Positions 41,386 to 50,394 of a stretch of 64,000 bases of DNA are shown here, piece after piece. The stretch's first letter is position 1, and each line of letters opens with the position of its first letter. The notes under the pieces are model-generated. The model did not search any database, was not told the DNA's origin, and was given only the letters and a program-made list of their open reading frames with translations. The position numbers and the translations under genes were made by a program. The DNA comes from an uncultured Faecalibacterium sp. (GTDB lineage Bacteria > Bacillota > Clostridia > Oscillospirales > Ruminococcaceae), in the NCBI GenBank assembly GCA_934548045.1, contig CAKTEM010000004.1:1-64000 (forward strand), in the 5' to 3' direction.

Positions 41386-42774
41386 GTGCTGGCAAAATTG
41401 ATCGAACAAACCTATCAGATTTTATGGGGTGATTTATTCGTGCTGCCCATCGGCGGAGGACTTGGCATCTCGCCGATGGTGATTTTATTGCTGACGGCAG
41501 GCGTTTATTTCACCCTGAAGACCCGGCTGCTCCCGGTGCGGTTGTTCCGGGATATGCTGGCGGCGGTCTGCGAGAAAAATCAGAACGAAAAGGGCCTTTC
41601 CTCGTTCCAGACGCTTGTCGTCTCGACGGCGACCCGGGTCGGCATGGGAAACCTTGTCGGCGTGGTCGCGGCCCTCTCGCTGGGCGGTGCAGGCGCGGTC
41701 TTCTGGATGTGGGTCACGGCGTTGATGGGGGCGTCAACGTCCTTTATCGAGTCGACCCTTGCGCAAAAATACAAGCAGCCCGATCCCTTGTACGGCGGCT
41801 GGCGCGGCGGCCCGGCCTACTATATCCATCATCTGGCAGAGCAGAAACGAAAGAGGCCGCTGAAAAAATCGGTCGTGGCGTCGCTGTTCGCGCTGTCGGG
41901 CCTTATCTGCTGGTGCGGCATCAGTCAGGTCGTCAGCAACTCGGTCAGCGAGGCGTTCCAAAATGCGTTCTTGATTCCGCCCATCGTGACGACGGTGGTT
42001 CTGGTCGCGATCTCAGCGGTCATTGTCCTGCGGAAAAATGCGACGGTGAAGAGCCTTGACGTCATTGTTCCCATCATGGCGGTCTGCTATTTTGTGATGA
42101 CCCTATTCATTATTATAAAGAACTTTACTCTCCTGCCTAATGTCTTTGGCCGCATTTTTGCGGAGGCGTTCAGTCTGCGGCAGGTGGCAGCTGGCGGTTT
42201 TGGTGCGGTCGTCATGAACGGCATCAAGCGCGGCCTGTTCTCGAACGAGGCCGGTTCCGGCTCGGCACCCTGCGCGGCGGCTGCGGCAGAATGTGATGAC
42301 CCGGTCAAGATGGGTCTGGTGCAGGCGTTGGGCGTCCTCATCGACACCATCGTAATCTGCAGCTGCACGGCTTTTGTCATGCTGCTGGCCCCGGAAAGCG
42401 TGACCGCCGGTTTGCAGGGCATGAACCTTTTGCAGGCGGCGATGGAATATCATCTGGGCGGTTTTGGACAGATCTTCATCGCGATCACGCTGGCACTGTT
42501 CAGTTTTTCGACCTTTATCGGCATCCTGTTCTATGCCCGTTCCAACGTAGCCTACCTGTTCGGCGACCGCTGGTGGTGCCAGACGGCCTATAAACTGTTC
42601 GCGCTGGTGATGCTGCTCGTCGGCGGTATGCAGGCCTATACTGTCGTCTGGGATCTGGGTGATGTGGGCATCGGTCTGATGACGATTTTTAATATGATGG
42701 CACTTTACCCCATGTCCGGCGAGGCACTGAGCGCGCTATGGGATTACGAGAAACGGAAAAAGATGGTAAAATAA
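41386..42774 (+). CDS. Alanine/glycine:cation symporter (AGCS family)
   Basis: 462 residues from a GTG with GGGAGGA upstream. About ten membrane helices. The AGCS signatures are present: SSFQTLVVSTATRVGMGNLVGVVAAL, GAGAVFWMWVTALMGASTSFIESTLAQKYK, FSNEAGSGSAPCAAAAAECDDPVKMGLVQALGVLIDTIVICSCTAFV and FSFSTFIGILFYARSNV. It takes up alanine or glycine with sodium or protons. It is a single-gene unit between its own promoter and the next promoter at 42815. Confidence 0.95.
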   Translation: MLAKLIEQTYQILWGDLFVLPIGGGLGISPMVILLLTAGVYFTLKTRLLPVRLFRDMLAAVCEKNQNEKGLSSFQTLVVSTATRVGMGNLVGVVAALSLGGAGAVFWMWVTALMGASTSFIESTLAQKYKQPDPLYGGWRGGPAYYIHHLAEQKRKRPLKKSVVASLFALSGLICWCGISQVVSNSVSEAFQNAFLIPPIVTTVVLVAISAVIVLRKNATVKSLDVIVPIMAVCYFVMTLFIIIKNFTLLPNVFGRIFAEAFSLRQVAAGGFGAVVMNGIKRGLFSNEAGSGSAPCAAAAAECDDPVKMGLVQALGVLIDTIVICSCTAFVMLLAPESVTAGLQGMNLLQAAMEYHLGGFGQIFIAITLALFSFSTFIGILFYARSNVAYLFGDRWWCQTAYKLFALVMLLVGGMQAYTVVWDLGDVGIGLMTIFNMMALYPMSGEALSALWDYEKRKKMVK

Positions 42775-42814
42775 TGTAGAGATCCAGAAGTAAGTGTTAA
42801 TACTACATTAACTA

Positions 42815-42843
42815 TTGAAAATTTTGTGATAATATGGTATATT
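42815..42843 (+). promoter_or_regulatory. Promoter of the sugar transferase gene
   Basis: TTGAAA, 17-base spacer, TATATT, followed by a leader of about 165 bases without a recognised structure. Confidence 0.6.
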
Positions 42844-43015
42844 CTACTAGCAGTCATGTATAAGATTTTGCATGTTTTCACAGGGAATCATACTTTTGCC
42901 TTTCTGGAAAATCCGATAGGCTTTGTAGGTGAAACAGGCAGGTATGACTGTGTTGCGGAAATGGAACAGCAAAATAAAATTCAGGGGAATTGAAACACGA
43001 GGAGAAGAGAAAAGA

Positions 43016-44467
43016 ATGACAACGAGACGCGAAAAACTGCAGTACGTTTATGTCTTCTTGGTGAACCTGCTCTCACTTGCGCTGAGCATGGTGATCAGCT
43101 GGGGCATCATCGACAACTTACTGGAAAAACTGGGTGAATACCAGTCGCAGGACTTGGCGGTGGCAGTGTGTGTGATGCTGCTGGCCTATGTGATCACCTT
43201 CTTTATATTTGACCAGAGCGACAACATCATCCTTCGCACCACCAAACAGGAAGCGGCCCGAGTGGCGAAGTTCAACCTGATTCTGTTTGTCGTCAACACG
43301 GTCGGCCTTGCATTGACGAAAGCCGTCATGTTGTCCTCCCGGTATTTCCTAATTCTGGTGCCGCTCATCAACTTTGTGCTGATGCTGGTCGGCCACGACC
43401 TGCTGAAGAAGCTCCTGAAACGGGAAAGCCAGCGCGGCAAGATGCAGAGTCTGGTCGGTATCGTCACGACGCGTGACCACGCACGTCAGATGGTGGAAGA
43501 GCTGAGCCGTGACTGGTCGAAGCGAATTACCGGTGTTGCTCTGCTGGAAGTCGCAGAAAGCGAAGTCAGCGGACAAGTCGAGGGCATCGACCTCAAGGCA
43601 AACTACAATAACTTTATGGACTGGATCCGTCAGGCGGCACTGGATGAAGTCTATGTGGATATCCCGATGGACAGCGGCGATTCCTTCATCCCCTATCTGG
43701 AAGAGATGGAGAGCATGGGCCTGACCGTCCACTTCCGTCTGCCGCTGCTCGACCGCATCGAGGACAAGTGCTGCGATGAGACCAGTTCCGCTCGGCTGAG
43801 CCGGGAGCTGACGCGCTGCGCAGGCGGCAATGTCGTCACGATCGGCACCGTGGAACTCAGTCTCCGCGATCAGGTTCTCAAGCGTGCGCTGGATATCGTC
43901 GGCGGTCTGGTCGGCTGTATCCTCAGCATCCCTATCATCGCAATCACCGCGATTCCGCTGAAGCTCGAGAGCCCCGGCCCTCTGGTGTTCAAGCAGCGTC
44001 GTGTCGGCCGCAACGGTCGTATCTTCTACATCCACAAGCTCCGCAGCATGTATGTTGACGCCGAGGAGCGGAAGAAAGAGCTGATGGCCCAGAACGAAAT
44101 GAACGGCCTGATGTTCAAAATGCAGGATGACCCTCGTATCACCAAGGTCGGCAAGTTCATCCGCAAGACCAGTATTGACGAGCTGCCGCAGTTCTTTGAT
44201 GTTCTGCGCGGTGATATGAGTCTGGTCGGCACCCGTCCGCCGACGCTGGACGAGTACAAGCAGTACGAAAGCCACCACAAACGCCGTCTGTCCATGAAGC
44301 CCGGCATCACCGGTCTGTGGCAGGTCAGCGGACGCAGCAACATCGAGGACTTCGAGGAAGTCGTCAAGCTGGACGTTGAGTACATCGACAATTGGACGAT
44401 CTGGGAGGACATCAAGATCCTGTTCAAGACCGTCTGGGTCGTCTTTGCAGGCCGCGGCGCAAAGTAA
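43016..44467 (+). CDS. Polyprenyl-phosphate sugar-1-phosphate transferase (exopolysaccharide priming enzyme)
   Basis: 483 residues from the ATG at 43016, which has GAGGAG upstream; an earlier in-frame ATG at 42929 is less well placed. Four N-terminal membrane helices, a soluble CoA-binding-like middle domain (about 130-270), one more helix (VGGLVGCILSIPIIAITAI), then the catalytic domain: SPGPLVFKQRRVGRNGRIFYIHKLRSMYVDAEE, RITKVGKFIRKTSIDELPQFFDVLRGDMSLVGTRPP, KPGITGLWQVSGRS. It transfers a sugar phosphate to undecaprenyl phosphate to begin surface polysaccharide repeat units. No glycosyltransferase, flippase or polymerase gene is adjacent, so it is an orphan priming enzyme here. Confidence 0.93.
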   Translation: MTTRREKLQYVYVFLVNLLSLALSMVISWGIIDNLLEKLGEYQSQDLAVAVCVMLLAYVITFFIFDQSDNIILRTTKQEAARVAKFNLILFVVNTVGLALTKAVMLSSRYFLILVPLINFVLMLVGHDLLKKLLKRESQRGKMQSLVGIVTTRDHARQMVEELSRDWSKRITGVALLEVAESEVSGQVEGIDLKANYNNFMDWIRQAALDEVYVDIPMDSGDSFIPYLEEMESMGLTVHFRLPLLDRIEDKCCDETSSARLSRELTRCAGGNVVTIGTVELSLRDQVLKRALDIVGGLVGCILSIPIIAITAIPLKLESPGPLVFKQRRVGRNGRIFYIHKLRSMYVDAEERKKELMAQNEMNGLMFKMQDDPRITKVGKFIRKTSIDELPQFFDVLRGDMSLVGTRPPTLDEYKQYESHHKRRLSMKPGITGLWQVSGRSNIEDFEEVVKLDVEYIDNWTIWEDIKILFKTVWVVFAGRGAK

Positions 44468-44479
44468 TTTACATAAAAG

Positions 44480-44513
44480 AAATCCCTCGGTTCGTTGGAA
44501 CCGGGGGATTTTT
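44480..44513 (+). terminator. Terminator after the sugar transferase gene
   Basis: AAATCCC..CGGTTC and GAACCG..GGGATTT arms with a short loop, then TTTTG. Confidence 0.85.
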
Positions 44514-44529
44514 GCGTCATGTTCAGGTT

Positions 44530-45093
44530 TCAGGTGATATTTTCATACTCGGGGGCTTCATCTTTATCCTCGTCCTCGGGGATATCCTCAGCGTGGAGAC
44601 GCTTGCGAAGGCGTGCGCGGAACTCCTCTGCAGGGATGCCGCTCTGGTTGGGCGAGAGGTCGGGCGCAGGGTGTCCGTCGGGCAAGTGCGCGCCGAAAGC
44701 CGGAACGAAGAAGAACTTGCGGACGATGAAGATCAGCGCGATGGCACCGACGCTCAGCAGGTTCTCAACGGCGGAATCGTGACCGACGACCAAATGACGG
44801 GCGATGGCGTAGAGCAGAACTTCAAGGCTGCTTCCGGGGCTGTGCTTCGCCAGCATCTTGATGAACTCGATGCCGATGACGATGTCGAGGGAACGCTCGA
44901 GGAAGGTGCGGATCTCGGCGTCGTTGCCGTCCAGCAACAGGCCGGGCATCCACTTGATGAGCGGCACGATGCTGAGCAGCAGACCAATGAGGACGAGGCC
45001 GGAGAGCAGAATCTCGAGCAGGGTGGAAGCCTCAATGATGCGGTTGCGCAGGGCGGTGCGGTGTTTGCTTTCGACACGGGAGGAATTTGACAT
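44530..45093 (-). CDS. PsiE-like membrane protein
   Basis: 187 residues from the ATG at 45093, which has AGAGAGG upstream. Four hydrophobic segments, including LLEILLSGLVLIGLLLSIVPLI and LLSVGAIALIFIVRKFFF. The pattern GIEFIKMLAKH...LYAIARHLVVGHDSAVENLLSVGAIAL resembles PsiE proteins (phosphate-starvation-inducible), where an EFI-K and AR-LIV-H-S series is conserved. The C-terminus is polar and acidic (HAEDIPEDEDKDEAPEYE). The next gene on the same strand, 125 bases upstream, is a PstS-like lipoprotein, which fits a phosphate theme. The function of PsiE is not established. Confidence 0.55.
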   Translation of the reverse strand: MSNSSRVESKHRTALRNRIIEASTLLEILLSGLVLIGLLLSIVPLIKWMPGLLLDGNDAEIRTFLERSLDIVIGIEFIKMLAKHSPGSSLEVLLYAIARHLVVGHDSAVENLLSVGAIALIFIVRKFFFVPAFGAHLPDGHPAPDLSPNQSGIPAEEFRARLRKRLHAEDIPEDEDKDEAPEYENIT

Positions 45094-45218
45094 GACAGAG
45101 AACCTCTCTTTCAGGACAAAACTTGTAAATTTTGTCAACTTTTATGCTATTATTTTAGCAAATGAGGCCCTGTAAGTCAATTTTCTTAACCGGAAATTTA
45201 CTATGAAAAAAGAGACTG

Positions 45219-46211
45219 TCAACTATTTTTAACCGCCACATACCCGGCCTTTTCGATGCAGGCATATCCGGCGTCAGTAGAAAGCCAATCGTAGACCTTC
45301 CGCTCGGAACTGTCGGCGGTGGAATCCTGCCGGATGGCAGCATAGAAATCGTTGCAGAGGGGATAGCTCTGGTCGGCGATGGTGTCGTTCGAGGGAAGTA
45401 CATCGTCCACAGCCAGCAGGCGCAGGCCGGGCTGGCTGTACATCTGGTCGATGTAGTAGTAGACTGAGTACCCGATGGCGTTGGCCGCGTTGTTGTAGGA
45501 CGCGATGCTGTCCACCAGACCGCCCATCTCGGTGGGACGGAGTTCGGTGGGGGCATCCATGACCTCGCCGTCCTGAATCAGCAGTTTCTCGAACAGAGCC
45601 TGACTGCCGGAGTTCTCGCTGCGCTGGAAGGCGACGATCTCGAGGTCATCGCCGCCGACATCTTTCCAGTTGGTGATTTTTCCGGCGTAAATGTCCTTGA
45701 GCTGCTGCTGGGTCAGGCTCTTGACAGGGTTATCGTCGTTGACGATGAAGACCAGCGCATCCCGGCCAATGGCTTTCTGTTCCAGCGGAACACCGTCTGT
45801 TTCCAGCTCCTTCTTGACCGATTCGGACGGCTCATACGCGATGATGAGCTTGGTTCCACCGTCACTGCCGCTGTACAGGGCGAGATTTCGCCATGCCCAC
45901 GAAGTCTTGTTGGTGTTGACACAGCCCTGTGCTGTCTCGAGGTCCATGCCGGTGGTGTCGGCCATGATTTGGGCGATCAGAGGGATGCAGGCAGTGCTGC
46001 CGTCGGTACGGGGGAAGTCGCTTATCTCAAGAATGGGTTCGACCGGCACTTCGGAGCTGGCCGCACTGGACGGAGCAGGTTCCGACGAGGTCGGCTCAGA
46101 CGAGGATGCGGCAGAGGAAGAGCTGTCACCGCAGGCGGCGAGCAGGGCGGCGGAAGAGACGACACCCAAGCCCAGCAGGAACGAGCGACGGGAAATTTTG
46201 ACCTGTTTCAT
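45219..46211 (-). CDS. PstS-like phosphate-type binding lipoprotein
   Basis: 330 residues. The N-terminus MKQVKISRRSFLLGLGVVSSAALLAACGD has a lipobox (LAAC) and an RRSFL motif, then a Ser/Pro linker. The binding domain has FPRTDGSTACIPLIAQIMAD near its start and LKDIYAGKITNWKDVGGDDLEIVAFQRSENSGSQALFEKLL, the classic PstS-type series. No PstABC or PhoU gene follows, so it is an orphan binding or sensory lipoprotein, or it shares a distant transporter. It is 13 bases downstream of a large lipoprotein gene and probably cotranscribed with it. Confidence 0.85.
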   Translation of the reverse strand: MKQVKISRRSFLLGLGVVSSAALLAACGDSSSSAASSSEPTSSEPAPSSAASSEVPVEPILEISDFPRTDGSTACIPLIAQIMADTTGMDLETAQGCVNTNKTSWAWRNLALYSGSDGGTKLIIAYEPSESVKKELETDGVPLEQKAIGRDALVFIVNDDNPVKSLTQQQLKDIYAGKITNWKDVGGDDLEIVAFQRSENSGSQALFEKLLIQDGEVMDAPTELRPTEMGGLVDSIASYNNAANAIGYSVYYYIDQMYSQPGLRLLAVDDVLPSNDTIADQSYPLCNDFYAAIRQDSTADSSERKVYDWLSTDAGYACIEKAGYVAVKNS

Positions 46212-46224
46212 ATTTGTTCACCTC

Positions 46225-47808
46225 TCAATAGTAGTAGTCCATATCGTCTTCGTCGGTGGCGGTGGAGAAGATATCCTGACTGTAGACCCAGTCACCGTTC
46301 AAGTCCATCCAGCCGTAATAGAAGCCCTTCTGCGCCACAAATACGCCCTCAGGCAGGGAGTTCAGGCTGGAAGTGTAGTAGCTGTAACAAGTCCGCAGGC
46401 CGGAGATGATGACATTGCCGTTGATATCCAGCACATCGGTCAGGTAGAGGCCGTTCGGGCCGTCGTACCGGGCGCGGAAATAGGGCTGACCGTCGGCGAA
46501 GAGCAGGGAAGCGATGAAGTCGTATTTTTCCGAGAAGGCTTTCATGTCCATCTCCCGGATAAGCCCATCGGCGTTGTAATATTGGATCAATGGATAATCG
46601 AACGAGTTGCTCCGGCCGAAGGTCAGGGTGACGTAATCCTCGCCCTCGGTGGAGACTTGGGCGGAGACCATGCCCTCGACAGGTTCAACGGTCAGGTCGG
46701 TCAGCAGGACGCCGGTTGACAGGTCATAGACCCGGAGGGTGCCGTCGGTCGCGTAGAGTGCCAGCGTCTTGTCGTTGGCATCCACGTTGTACAGGTATTT
46801 GACCTCGCCAGTCGTCAAATCGTGGAACTCATACGAATAGTCGGAGTGGTCCTTCGCCCAGAGGATAGCGACACCCGGCGCGTAGTAGCAGACAGCGGAA
46901 TCAAATTCGCAAATCATCTCGGGCTGTTCGGTGCTGGCGATATCCATGATCTGATAACGGCCTGTTTCGGTCGTCCGGCTGATGATGCCATTGCCGAAGG
47001 AGAGAAGATAACCGCTCAGTGTCTCGCCGGTGAGGGTGTTGTACAAAACTGAGCTGACGGAGTAATTCTCAGAGTCGTTGGTGGGATACACATCCAGCTC
47101 GACCCACTCGGACGGAACATCACTGCCCGGACTGTATGCCCGGGTGTGTTCATACGTTTCGAGGATGTTTCCGGATTTATCACACAAAAGTGCGTTGGTG
47201 TGATAGAAAAAGTCCTCATCATATTCGTCTTCGCCCAGTTCCGCCGGGCGTTCGTAGCAGCTGAAGACCAGCACGTCTTCGGCCACGATGCAGTTGACGG
47301 CGTTTTCAGGCTTGGGCAGTTCCTCACCGGTGGAAAGGTCGAAGACGCGGCAGCTGTCCGGGTCGGCAGAGCGGTTATTGTCGAACAGGTCGCCTTGATT
47401 GGACAAGACCAGCATGTTTCCGTACAAAAAGGCGTTATAATCCCGTTCAAAGGTCAGGACGACATTTCCCTCTTTGTCGTACAGGGCAGAGCGGCGTCTG
47501 CTGGGGATGGTGTTGTCCGACCACGCGAGGAAGTAATAGTTCACCTCGCCGGTCAGCTCGTCGCTCACCAGCGAAAGGCTGTCGCTCGGATGCCCCTGAT
47601 ACAGCACCTTGGAGCCGCAAAGCACCGTGGAGCTGTTGGTCTGGTAAAGGATCCGGAGCTTGCCGTCGTTCAAGCTGGCAGCATTGTAGAGCGGCTGTTC
47701 CTGCGGCGTTTCTTCGGGGATCGGAGTGGCCGAGGGCAGGAGGGAGCAGGAGGCCAGCACACCTGCGGCCAGCAGTGCGCAGCCCAGACGAAGCATTGAT
47801 TTTCTCAT
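46225..47808 (-). CDS. Large lipoprotein with repeated beta-strand (propeller/WG-like) segments, unknown function
   Basis: 527 residues. Signal MRKSMLRLGCALLAAGVLASC with lipobox (LASC, Cys 21), then SLLPSATPIPEETPQEQP. The body is a series of short beta-rich units (SALYDKEGNVVLTF, CRVFDLSTGEELPKPENA, ALLCDKSGNILETYEH, SVLYNTLTGETLSGYL, LYATDGTLRVYDLSTGVLLTDL, VLDINGNVIISGL, GWMDLNGDWVYS). These resemble beta-propeller or WG-repeat proteins at the cell surface. The end ATDEDDMDYYY is acidic and tyrosine-rich. No enzyme motif is seen. It forms an operon with the PstS-like lipoprotein. Confidence 0.75.
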   Translation of the reverse strand: MRKSMLRLGCALLAAGVLASCSLLPSATPIPEETPQEQPLYNAASLNDGKLRILYQTNSSTVLCGSKVLYQGHPSDSLSLVSDELTGEVNYYFLAWSDNTIPSRRRSALYDKEGNVVLTFERDYNAFLYGNMLVLSNQGDLFDNNRSADPDSCRVFDLSTGEELPKPENAVNCIVAEDVLVFSCYERPAELGEDEYDEDFFYHTNALLCDKSGNILETYEHTRAYSPGSDVPSEWVELDVYPTNDSENYSVSSVLYNTLTGETLSGYLLSFGNGIISRTTETGRYQIMDIASTEQPEMICEFDSAVCYYAPGVAILWAKDHSDYSYEFHDLTTGEVKYLYNVDANDKTLALYATDGTLRVYDLSTGVLLTDLTVEPVEGMVSAQVSTEGEDYVTLTFGRSNSFDYPLIQYYNADGLIREMDMKAFSEKYDFIASLLFADGQPYFRARYDGPNGLYLTDVLDINGNVIISGLRTCYSYYTSSLNSLPEGVFVAQKGFYYGWMDLNGDWVYSQDIFSTATDEDDMDYYY

Positions 47809-47856
47809 ACGCAGTACCTCAAAAACTCAGATGGAAGGATTTTACTTTCCCATTTG

Positions 47857-47885
47857 ATTATAATACGAATGAGACGGCTCTTCAA
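47857..47885 (-). promoter_or_regulatory. Promoter of the lipoprotein pair
   Basis: TTGAAG, 17-base spacer, TATAAT on the minus strand, 49 bases before the ATG at 47808. Confidence 0.7.
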
Positions 47886-47953
47886 TTGCAGAAAAAGCCG
47901 CTGTGCCGGTTACAATTTGGTAACAGAGGACAGACGGGGTTCGGAGGGGCTTT

Positions 47954-48787
47954 TTACCCCCGGGCATCCTGCTTGGTCGTCTTGAAATACTCGCTGGGCG
48001 TCATGCCGTACTCCTTTTTAAAGGCGCGGAAAAAGTGGTTGTAGCCGCCAAAGCCGCCCATCTTGTACACTTCGGTCAGGGGCAGGCCCTGCTCGATGAG
48101 CTTACAGCAGCGGTCGAGCCGGGCCTTGACGATGTAGTGGTGGACGGTCTGCCCGGTCTGCCGTTTGAACTCCCGGGCAATGTGTTCGTGGGAGACGAAA
48201 AATTCTTTTTCGAGACGTTCCAGCGTCAATTCTTCGGTCAGATGGGCCTGAATGTAGAGGAAGACCTCGTCCAGCATCAGGTGGTGGCGGCTGACGGTGG
48301 CGGTGTGGGATTCGGCATGGATGCAGGCACGCAGGGCGAGGACGACGAACATCTGTAAAATGCCATGCTCAAACAGGGATGCGCCGAACTGGTTCGTTTC
48401 ATTGGGGAGCATGACGATTTTCCGGGCGAGATTTTTCAGCAGCATGTAAATTTCGCTGTCCGGGCGGACGGCGACCTGGCGGAACGGCACGACGTTGAAA
48501 CAGGCCTCGAGGAGGGTGCTGTCGTCCGAAAGAGCTGCCAGCGTCTCGGGCGGAAGCTGGATGCGGATGAGTTCCAGCGGAGCGTGCAGCCCGGCAAACT
48601 CCAGCCGGCCGCTTTCGCCGGGCTTAAAAATGATAAGATTCTGCTCCTGTGCCGGCAGAACGGCGTCTCTGCAGCGGAAAATTCCCACGCCGCGCATGAC
48701 TAAAAGCAGGTTGTAGCAGGGTCCGGAAAAGAATTCCCGGACGGTGCTATGCTCGAAGAGGTAGTGCGTTGCTGTATAGTTTAACAA
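47954..48787 (-). CDS. AraC family regulator of the esterase/ene-reductase operon
   Basis: 277 residues from a TTG at 48787, which has CGGAGG 7 bases upstream. The N-terminal cupin-like domain includes FFSGPCYNLLLVMRGVGIFRC and LIIFKPGESGRLEF. The C-terminal helix-turn-helix pair is LTLERLEKEFFVSHEHIAREFKRQTG and PLTEVYKMGGFGGYNHFFRAFKKEYGMTPSEYFKTT. It is divergent from the GPH transporter operon and probably activates it. A perfect palindrome at 48805-48818 lies in its leader. The ligand is not known. Confidence 0.9.
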   Translation of the reverse strand: MLNYTATHYLFEHSTVREFFSGPCYNLLLVMRGVGIFRCRDAVLPAQEQNLIIFKPGESGRLEFAGLHAPLELIRIQLPPETLAALSDDSTLLEACFNVVPFRQVAVRPDSEIYMLLKNLARKIVMLPNETNQFGASLFEHGILQMFVVLALRACIHAESHTATVSRHHLMLDEVFLYIQAHLTEELTLERLEKEFFVSHEHIAREFKRQTGQTVHHYIVKARLDRCCKLIEQGLPLTEVYKMGGFGGYNHFFRAFKKEYGMTPSEYFKTTKQDARG

Positions 48788-48804
48788 ATTTTAACCTCCG
48801 AACT

Positions 48805-48818
48805 TGTCAGTTCTGACA
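48805..48818. promoter_or_regulatory. Perfect palindrome in the AraC/transporter intergenic region
   Basis: TGTCAG-TT-CTGACA, just upstream of the regulator's ribosome site. It is a likely operator or leader stem. The other side of the gap (48924-48929) holds TATAAT with only a poorly spaced TTGACG (11 bases), fitting an activator-dependent promoter. Confidence 0.5.
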
Positions 48819-49002
48819 GTTTGATGTACACAACATGAAAATTCAACTGTGATAATTGCATAATACATCAATTTGCGATAGTTTTCAATCAATTTTTGGA
48901 TATGAGTTGACGAAAAATTAACGTATAATGCATGTGAAGAGCGGAGACTCGTGAGAAAAGTCTCGAAGTAACGTGTTGTCTATCAAAAGGAGGATAAAAC
49001 GC

Positions 49003-50391
49003 ATGGACGAAAAAAAGAATGTCCGACCCTTCTCAATGAAGGATAAGATCGGCTACACCCTTGGCGACCTGGGCTGCTGCTTTACCGAGCAGTACCGCGC
49101 TATGTACCTGTCGATCTTCTACACCCTGATCTTGCAGGTGAACCCGTTCCACGTTGGCATTTTGCTGCTGATCACCAAAATCTGGGATGCCGTCAACGAC
49201 CCCATCATCGGTGCCATCGTCGACTCCCGGAAAGCCACCAAGGGCGGAAAGTTCATCCCGTGGATCCGGGCCTTCTCGTTCCCGATGGCGGTGCTGTGTG
49301 TGTTGGGCTTTGCCAATGTCAGCAACATCAATTACGGCCTGCGCCTTGCTTACATGTTCATCACCTATGTCCTGTATGAGGCTCTGTACACCTGTGTCAA
49401 CGTTCCGTTCGGCACCCTGTCCAGTGTCATGACCGACGATGTGAGCCAGCGCACGGCCCTTTCCCGTTACCGCAGCCTGGGCGGCACCATCTTCATGACT
49501 GTCATGGTCATGGTCGGCCCCCTGTTCCTGTACGTTGACAACAAGCCTGTCGCCGGCCGCTTCCTGATGCTGTCCTGCATCTGCGCCATGCTTGGCCTGC
49601 TCTGCCTGCAGATCACCTGCGTCTGGTGCAAGGAACGCGTCGAGGTTCCCGAGCGTCCGGCCGGTGAGAAGCTGAACTATCTGCATGTCCTGAAAGAGAT
49701 CTCTCACAACAAGGCTCTGCTGGGCGTTATGTTCTTCAGCCTGACCGGTATGATCGGTGCGTCCGTCGTCAACGGTCTGAACACCTACCTCTACAAGGAC
49801 TTCTTCGGTAACGTCAAAATTCAGGCTGTCTCCGGTATGCTCAGTGTTCTGTACGCTGTCCTGTCCTTCGCCATCACCCAGCCCCTCGCAAACAAGTTCG
49901 GCAAAAAAGAGTGGTGCTGCATGGGCGCAGGCTTTGCTGCCATCGTGTTCGGCATCCTGTTCTTCTTCCCCATCCATAACCCCGTCCTGTTCATCGCCAT
50001 CAACGGCATCTGCTATCTGGGCGCATCCGGTATGCAGGTTTTGATCTGGGCAATGGTGAACGACGCCATCGACTACCACGAGCTGCAGACCGGCGAGCGG
50101 AACGAGGGCATCGTCTACTCGACCTATTCTTTCTTCCGGAAACTCGCAAGTGCCATCTCCGGCAGTCTGTCCAGCTTTGTTCTGGGTGCCATCGGCTACA
50201 ACGTCACTGCAGGTGCCATCCAGACCGCCGGTGTTGTGAACGCCATCTGGAAGAGCTATACTGGTATCTACTTCCTCGGTTACGGCATCGCGGTCGCCAT
50301 CCTGTTCTTTGTCTATCCGCTGACGAAACAGAAGACCGCTGAGATGCTCGAGGAGCTGAAAGCACGCCGTGCGGCAAAGGAGAGTAAGTAA
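49003..50391 (+). CDS. GPH-type (glycoside/cation) symporter, MFS superfamily
   Basis: 462 residues with about twelve membrane helices, preceded by AAAGGAGG. The start MKDKIGYTLGDLGCCFTEQYRAMYLSIFYT and ITKIWDAVNDPIIGAIVDSRKATKGGKFIPWIR are the GPH signature (YxxGDxG and WD-x-NDP-x-G). The C-terminal half has NDAIDYHELQTGERNEGIVYSTYSFFRKLASAISG, also typical. GPH carriers move glycosides and sugars with a cation. It is the first gene of an operon with an esterase and an ene-reductase, so the substrate may be a sugar or an aromatic/steroid conjugate. Confidence 0.88.
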   Translation: MDEKKNVRPFSMKDKIGYTLGDLGCCFTEQYRAMYLSIFYTLILQVNPFHVGILLLITKIWDAVNDPIIGAIVDSRKATKGGKFIPWIRAFSFPMAVLCVLGFANVSNINYGLRLAYMFITYVLYEALYTCVNVPFGTLSSVMTDDVSQRTALSRYRSLGGTIFMTVMVMVGPLFLYVDNKPVAGRFLMLSCICAMLGLLCLQITCVWCKERVEVPERPAGEKLNYLHVLKEISHNKALLGVMFFSLTGMIGASVVNGLNTYLYKDFFGNVKIQAVSGMLSVLYAVLSFAITQPLANKFGKKEWCCMGAGFAAIVFGILFFFPIHNPVLFIAINGICYLGASGMQVLIWAMVNDAIDYHELQTGERNEGIVYSTYSFFRKLASAISGSLSSFVLGAIGYNVTAGAIQTAGVVNAIWKSYTGIYFLGYGIAVAILFFVYPLTKQKTAEMLEELKARRAAKESK

Positions 50392-50394
50392 TTC

